A stretch of 64,000 nt of DNA from Paenibacillus tarimensis. GTDB lineage: Bacteria; Bacillota; Bacilli; Paenibacillales; Paenibacillaceae. The translations under genes were made by a program, and so were the position numbers. The stretch covers positions 372,001-436,000 of the forward strand of contig NZ_JAKGAO010000004.1 in the NCBI RefSeq assembly GCF_021532315.1, in the 5' to 3' direction. This document shows, piece by piece, positions 60,092-64,000 of the stretch; within the stretch, counting starts at the first letter, position 1; every line of letters starts with the position of its first letter. A model generated the notes under the pieces. The model worked only from the letters and a program-made list of their open reading frames with translations, searched no databases and was not told the DNA's origin.

Positions 60092-60108
60092 TTTGGCAAA
60101 GCAATGAA

Positions 60109-60123
60109 CGGAATATTATTCCG
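60109..60123. terminator. Palindrome between convergent PAP2 and XRE genes, possible terminator
   Basis: CGGAATATTATTCCG is a perfect palindrome, flanked by AAAGCA and TGCTTT that could extend the stem. There is no proper T-run, so terminator function is uncertain. Confidence 0.35.
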
Positions 60124-60451
60124 CCTGCTTTAAGACTTGAATCATTTTATCGATAGAAGCCTTCCGTTTCGAATGATCCAGCTTGTTAAGCAGGCGGATG
60201 ATCTCCGCTGTATCGGGAGTGAGCATGGGCTGATCCCGATTTTCCCGTTTAACCTGCTCACCGCCAATCATATAATCAAGCGATACGCCAAAAAAAGCGG
60301 AAAGCTTGATTAGCGTTTCATAAACGGGCTGCCTATTATTAATTTCATAATGGCTGTAAGCAGAACGGGTAATCCCAATATGCCGTGCGACCTCTTCCTG
60401 TGATATGTTCTTCTGCAAGCGCAGTTCCCGTAATCGATCTCCCATCGTCAT
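60116..60451 (-). CDS. XRE-family (Cro/CI-type) transcriptional regulator
   Basis: 111 residues. N-terminal helix-turn-helix (about 1-62): MGDRLRELRLQKNISQEEVARHIGITRSAYSHYEINNRQP. The C-terminal part is a short helical region (PDTAEIIRLLNKLDHSKRKASIDKMIQVL) likely for dimerisation. Start at 60451, 9 bases after GAGGAG. Two palindromes lie in its own promoter, one exactly between -35 and -10, so autorepression is likely. No prophage genes are near, so it looks like a chromosomal regulator of SinR/SlrR-like type rather than a phage repressor. Confidence 0.88.
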   Translation of the reverse strand: MTMGDRLRELRLQKNISQEEVARHIGITRSAYSHYEINNRQPVYETLIKLSAFFGVSLDYMIGGEQVKRENRDQPMLTPDTAEIIRLLNKLDHSKRKASIDKMIQVLKQAE

Positions 60452-60513
60452 TTGTTTTGGCTCCTCACACAAATAAATACACAGTCCTAACTACTCCAAC
60501 TTAACAAAAAAGG

Positions 60514-60554
60514 TTACTAGTAGTAATTTATGATACAAAGTGTATCATTGTCAA
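60514..60554 (-). promoter_or_regulatory. XRE gene promoter with embedded palindromic operators
   Basis: On the minus strand, TTGACA is at 60554-60549, and a -10 (ATAAAT or TAAATT) lies near 60531-60525. The spacer is filled by ATGATACAAAGTGTATCAT (60530-60548), 8-base perfect arms around AAG. A second perfect palindrome, TTACTAGTAGTAA, is at 60514-60526, over the start region. Confidence 0.65.
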
Positions 60555-60610
60555 GAGCAGGATACTGCTAAATTAAAGGATTCTTATATCCCCGGCTTGC
60601 AGTGAAATTT

Positions 60611-60639
60611 TTGAAGGGTTGGCCAACCTGTGTTATGAT
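60611..60639 (+). promoter_or_regulatory. Sigma-A promoter of the FhuF-like gene
   Basis: TTGAAG (60611-60616), 17 bases, TATGAT (60634-60639). The spacer contains the perfect 12-base palindrome GGTTGGCCAACC (60617-60628). Confidence 0.75.
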
Positions 60640-60650
60640 ACATAATAAAT

Positions 60651-60669
60651 GATAATGAGAATTATTATC
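60651..60669. promoter_or_regulatory. Fur box
   Basis: GATAATGAGAATTATTATC matches the 19-base consensus GATAATGATAATCATTATC at 17 positions. It covers the expected transcription start just after the -10, so Fur-Fe(II) should block the FhuF-like gene when iron is plentiful. Confidence 0.9.
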
Positions 60670-60704
60670 GTAATAAGAAGTCTTTTTTTGGAGAGGTGCT
60701 CATA

Positions 60705-61511
60705 ATGGAAACGCAACTGATGCAAGATAAATTCCATACTACCACCCTGAAAAGGGAAGGCACTGTCGCAAGCTACCCGCTGGCAGAGTTGTGCGAGCCC
60801 GGGCTGATGAGAGCTTTCTTAAAGGAATATGGAGGCTTCATCAAAGCGATGGAGCCGGCGGCAGCTGGTGCTTATTTTGCGGGTTGGTTAAGCTATCCTG
60901 CGCTTGCTTGTCAGATGATGATGTCACTATACGGGAAAAAGCTTGAACTGTCCCTGGATAATTTGAACGTTGATCTGTACCTTCATGGTGAAAGGGCAGC
61001 TCTTTCATTCCGATTGAATAAGTGGGCTATGGAGGCCGAGCCCGCGGAGCTCAGTCAGCGCGCGCGGTGGCGCAATGAACTGCTTGCTGCCTTCTATGGG
61101 GATTCGGTCCGTCCGCTGCTTGCTGCTGTGTCTGAAGCCTGTGGGGTGCATATTGGTCAGCTGTGGGGACAACTTCCTACTAGGTTTCAGTATGGAATAG
61201 ATGCGGTAGAGGCAGAAGCATGGCCCGAGCCGATCCGTGAGCGGGTGGAAAGTGACTATATGTATTTGAAGCAGGGACTTGAGGGGGGAGTTTTCGGTCG
61301 TGCCAAAAACCCGTTCGATGTTCACTTCAAGCTGGTTCCTGATCTGTATAATCCGGACGAGCAGGTAAGGTTGAAGAATGCGTGCTGCTATTTTTATTGT
61401 ACCGAAGGCGGCTATTATTGTTACACATGCCCGCGAATTAGCGAGACGGAACGAGAAAAAAGACGTCTGGAATATATTCAGCAGCAGCAATTGACCGACG
61501 GCGCCCGGTAA
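60705..61511 (+). CDS. FhuF-like [2Fe-2S] ferric siderophore reductase
   Basis: 268 residues, cytosolic. The C-terminus carries C227-C228-X10-C239-X2-C242 (CCYFYCTEGGYYCYTC), the unusual FhuF-type [2Fe-2S] motif. The rest fits the IucA/FhuF-like fold by size. FhuF releases iron from imported ferric hydroxamates. The ATG follows GGAGAGGTG. The strong Fur box upstream supports the role. No siderophore transporter is adjacent, so it acts with genes elsewhere. Confidence 0.88.
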   Translation: METQLMQDKFHTTTLKREGTVASYPLAELCEPGLMRAFLKEYGGFIKAMEPAAAGAYFAGWLSYPALACQMMMSLYGKKLELSLDNLNVDLYLHGERAALSFRLNKWAMEAEPAELSQRARWRNELLAAFYGDSVRPLLAAVSEACGVHIGQLWGQLPTRFQYGIDAVEAEAWPEPIRERVESDYMYLKQGLEGGVFGRAKNPFDVHFKLVPDLYNPDEQVRLKNACCYFYCTEGGYYCYTCPRISETEREKRRLEYIQQQQLTDGAR

Positions 61512-61536
61512 GGCTGCTTTTTTTTGGACAGGGCTG

Positions 61537-61565
61537 TTGGGTATTTGCTCAATATTTGTTATGAT
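61537..61565 (+). promoter_or_regulatory. Candidate sigma-A promoter of odhA
   Basis: TTGGGT (61537-61542), 17 bases, TATGAT (61560-61565), giving a leader of about 90 bases. No catabolite-repression site was recognised. Confidence 0.5.
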
Positions 61566-61661
61566 TATTATCACAGTCTGTATATGAATGCCGCCATCTC
61601 GGGTATATCCTGTATGGAGTGTCGCTCAATCGTTCACACAAAAGCACACGGAGGTAAGCAG

Positions 61662-64000
61662 ATGAGTAAGGATTCGCGCCTTAGGGCGCCTTGGGAGCAG
61701 TATGCGGGTCCCAATATCGGGTATCTGCTGGAGCAGTATGAACGCTACACGCAAGATCCATCTTCAGTTGCGCAGGAATACAGGGACTTGTTCGATCAGT
61801 ATGGCGAACCGCCTTTCCGTTCCGGTGCAGCAGGAGCAATAGCACCATCAGAGTCTTCCTTTGTACAACAGCCGGATGCCAACCTGCTGAAGAAAATCGT
61901 CGCAGCCGGCAAGATCGTCTGGAATATTCGTACATATGGCCATCTGGCAGCAGATATCGACCCACTCGGTCTGCAGAATACAGCGCCGGATACACGTCTG
62001 CTGGATCCTGAGACGTATGGTCTTAGCCGTGCGGATCTTGATTCATTCCCTGCCACATGGGTATGGGAGGAGGCGCCGGAGCGCGTCAAGACAGGGTGGG
62101 ATGCTATTTCCCATTTACGTGCCGTATACACCGGAAGAATCGCTTACGAATTCAGTCATGTGCATGAACAAAGCGAGCGGGAATGGCTTATGGCCCAAGC
62201 AGAGAGCGACGGCAAGCCCGAACCGCTATCCAACGAAGAGCGCTGTGCGCTGCTCAAACGGATTGTCGAAGTGGAAGAGTTTGAGCGGTTTTTGCACAGA
62301 ACATTTGCCGGGCAAAAGAGATTCTCCCTAGAGGGAACTGACATGCTGGTACCGATGGTTGACGAGATTGTACGCCGTTCGGCAGGCCATGGAGCGGAGC
62401 ATATGCTGATGGGTATGGCGCACCGCGGGCGGCTGAATGTGCTTGCCCATGTCCTTGGCAAACCGTACGGAGCCATTTTTTCCGAGTTCCATCATTCTCC
62501 AAATAAGGACATGATACCTTCCGAAGGCTCGATGGGTATTAATTTCGGCTGGACTGGAGATGTGAAATACCACCTCGGCGGCAGTCATGCTGTAAAGCCG
62601 AAGGAAACCGTTCAGATCCGTGTTACACTGGCTCATAACCCAAGTCACCTCGAATTTGTCAATCCTGTTGTTGAAGGCTTTACACGCGCAGCACAAGAGG
62701 ATCGGACGAAACCGGGTTATCCGGAGCAGGATGTTGATAAAGCGGTTACAGTGCTGGTTCACGGTGATGCCGCGTTCGCAGGTGAAGGGGTTGTAGCTGA
62801 GACGCTTAATTTCAATCAGCTCACCGGCTACCGCAATGGGGGAACCGTTCATATCATCGCGAACAACCGTCTGGGCTTTACGACAGACAGCAAGGATGCT
62901 AGATCGACTTATTATGCCAGTGACCTGGCTAAAGGTTATGAAATACCGATTATCCACGTCAACGCGGATGATCCGGAGGCTTGTATCAATGCCATTCGAA
63001 TGGCTTGTGATTATCGTGCGAAGTTCCGCAAGGATTTTCTTATTGATCTCATCGGATACCGCCGGTACGGTCACAATGAGATGGATGATCCGGATGCGAC
63101 ACAGCCTCTCATGTATCAGAAGGTCCGCAGCCATCCGACTGTCAGCAATGTGTTTGCTGAAAAGCTGCTCAGCCGGGGACTGATTGAAGAGGATCACCTT
63201 GCCAACCTCCGCCAGGAGGTTCAGAGCATGCTTCAGCAGACCTATGAGGTTGTGAAGCAGAATGATAAATCCGATCCGCCTTATTTTAAAACCGAGCGCT
63301 TGAACGCCGAAATTGGAACGGACATCGTTACGGCCGTTCCGCTGGAGCGGCTTAAAGCTATCAATGAAGAGCTTCTCCGGTGGCCAGATAACTTCCATGT
63401 TTATCCGAAGCTAAGACGTATATTGGAGCGACGTGCGGTGGCATTCAATGAAGGCGAAAAGGTCGACTGGGCCTTAGCAGAAATCATCGCTTTCGCAACC
63501 ATCCTGGAGGATGGCGTGCCCATCCGAATGAGCGGACAGGATTCGGAGCGGGGTACGTTTGCTCACCGTCATATTGTCTTGCATGACTCCGAGACAGGTG
63601 AGGTATACTGCCCGCTGCACCGGATACCACAGGCACGGGCTTCATTTGCCATCCATAATAGCCCATTATCGGAAGCGGCTGTACTTGGTTTTGAATACGG
63701 CTACAATGTGTTCTCACCGGAGACGCTGGTGATTTGGGAGGCACAGTACGGTGACTTTGGCAACGCGGCACAGGTCATCATCGACCAGTTCATTGCTGCC
63801 AGCCGTGTGAAATGGTCCCAGCGTTCCGGACTTGTCATGCTGCTGCCTCATGGCCATGAAGGCCAAGGCCCGGAGCATTCCAGTGCCCGGCTTGAAAGGT
63901 ATTTGCAGCTGGCAGGCGATAATAACTGGACCGTGGCCAATCTGACGAAGGCGTCCCAATACTTCCATCTGCTTCGTAAGCAGGCCGGTCTGACGAAGAG
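61662..64000 (+). CDS. odhA: 2-oxoglutarate dehydrogenase E1 component, 3' end cut by window
   Basis: The frame is open from an ATG (after GGAGGTAAGCAG) to the right edge, about 779 of the usual 930-960 residues. It is a thiamine-diphosphate E1 that decarboxylates 2-oxoglutarate for the TCA cycle. Visible are the N-terminal E2-binding region (YLLEQYERYTQDP), MGMAHRGRLNVLAHVLGKP, HLGGSHAV, the ThDP-binding VHGDAAFAGEGVVAETLNF, ANNRLGFTT, YRRYGHNEMDDP, and in the C-terminal part SGQDSERGTFAHRH and EAQYGDFGNAAQVIIDQF. The E2 gene odhB is expected just beyond the window. Confidence 0.95.
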   Translation, partial: MSKDSRLRAPWEQYAGPNIGYLLEQYERYTQDPSSVAQEYRDLFDQYGEPPFRSGAAGAIAPSESSFVQQPDANLLKKIVAAGKIVWNIRTYGHLAADIDPLGLQNTAPDTRLLDPETYGLSRADLDSFPATWVWEEAPERVKTGWDAISHLRAVYTGRIAYEFSHVHEQSEREWLMAQAESDGKPEPLSNEERCALLKRIVEVEEFERFLHRTFAGQKRFSLEGTDMLVPMVDEIVRRSAGHGAEHMLMGMAHRGRLNVLAHVLGKPYGAIFSEFHHSPNKDMIPSEGSMGINFGWTGDVKYHLGGSHAVKPKETVQIRVTLAHNPSHLEFVNPVVEGFTRAAQEDRTKPGYPEQDVDKAVTVLVHGDAAFAGEGVVAETLNFNQLTGYRNGGTVHIIANNRLGFTTDSKDARSTYYASDLAKGYEIPIIHVNADDPEACINAIRMACDYRAKFRKDFLIDLIGYRRYGHNEMDDPDATQPLMYQKVRSHPTVSNVFAEKLLSRGLIEEDHLANLRQEVQSMLQQTYEVVKQNDKSDPPYFKTERLNAEIGTDIVTAVPLERLKAINEELLRWPDNFHVYPKLRRILERRAVAFNEGEKVDWALAEIIAFATILEDGVPIRMSGQDSERGTFAHRHIVLHDSETGEVYCPLHRIPQARASFAIHNSPLSEAAVLGFEYGYNVFSPETLVIWEAQYGDFGNAAQVIIDQFIAASRVKWSQRSGLVMLLPHGHEGQGPEHSSARLERYLQLAGDNNWTVANLTKASQYFHLLRKQAGLTK

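Noticed and set aside
60116-60451. Phage repressor marking a prophage edge
   Set aside because: No integrase, att repeat or phage structural gene is nearby; neighbours are ordinary chromosomal genes.
61553-61572. Second Fur-box-like sequence upstream of odhA
   Set aside because: Only about 12 of 19 consensus positions match; the likeness comes mostly from AT-richness.
62328-63398. 356-residue open frame on the minus strand
   Set aside because: It is antisense to well-conserved odhA codons, has no family features, and reflects codon bias of the sense gene.

Overview
The window looks like a chromosomal segment of a Gram-positive, endospore-forming member of the Paenibacillaceae, most likely Paenibacillus or a close relative. 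The grounds are the low-GC-Firmicute gene order bshB1-bshA-cca-birA-panBCD-dinG, a proline T-box, AGGAGG-type ribosome binding sites with frequent TTG starts, a GerMN germination lipoprotein, an S-layer-homology protein, bacillithiol genes and a two-headed dynamin. It is almost entirely coding. I see no rRNA, tRNA, CRISPR array, insertion sequence or prophage. Two genes run off the ends: bshB1 (5' end missing) and odhA (3' end missing).

Layout. 1-7.4 kb: bacillithiol synthesis, CCA-adding enzyme, biotin ligase/repressor, the pantothenate operon panBCD with a candidate pan-motif RNA, and a TPR protein. 7.4-15 kb: dinG, rex, an MTA/SAH deaminase and ypmB, then a membrane-protein pair (a small anchored protein plus a compact FtsH-like AAA metalloprotease) where Bacillus subtilis carries aspB-asnS. 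15-18 kb: a 3-hydroxyacyl-CoA dehydrogenase, ackA and dnaD. 17.9-27.8 kb, mostly minus strand: a proline T-box operon proB-proA-proC that continues into methionine-salvage genes mtnW-mtnX-mtnB, then mtnE, a secreted protein, the divergent mtnU, and a LysR regulator. 28-30 kb: leuCD. 30-35 kb: cell-envelope genes (amidase, GerMN lipoprotein, SLH protein with about nine beta-rich repeats). 35-45 kb: nth, a small unknown gene, dynA, a two-gene ABC exporter and purT. 45-53 kb: SGNH hydrolase, an ABC-2 transporter, and parE-parC behind a probable LexA box. 53-57 kb: MarR regulator, CapA-like protein, RluA-type pseudouridine synthase, methyltransferase and response regulator. 57-64 kb: 7TM sensor kinase plus PAP2 protein, an XRE repressor with its probable operator, a Fur-boxed FhuF-like ferric reductase, and odhA.

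How genes work together. MtnE, MtnU, MtnW, MtnX and MtnB cover the later steps of methionine salvage. The first steps (MtnK, MtnA) and MtnD are not in the window, and MtaD offers an alternative fate for methylthioadenosine. The mtn set is physically interrupted by the T-box-proBAC block, so mtnWXB look subject to proline-tRNA control. The envelope cluster, dynamin, CapA-like protein, PAP2 protein and 7TM kinase point to wall and membrane homeostasis. No wholly novel defence or mobile system is visible. The most unusual items are the compact FtsH-like module with its small partner, the proline/methionine-salvage operon, a PAP2 protein lacking the usual catalytic histidine of motif 2, the densely packed operators upstream of the FhuF-like gene, and the SLH protein's repeat architecture. 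Family assignments rest on remembered family motifs and were not checked by database search.
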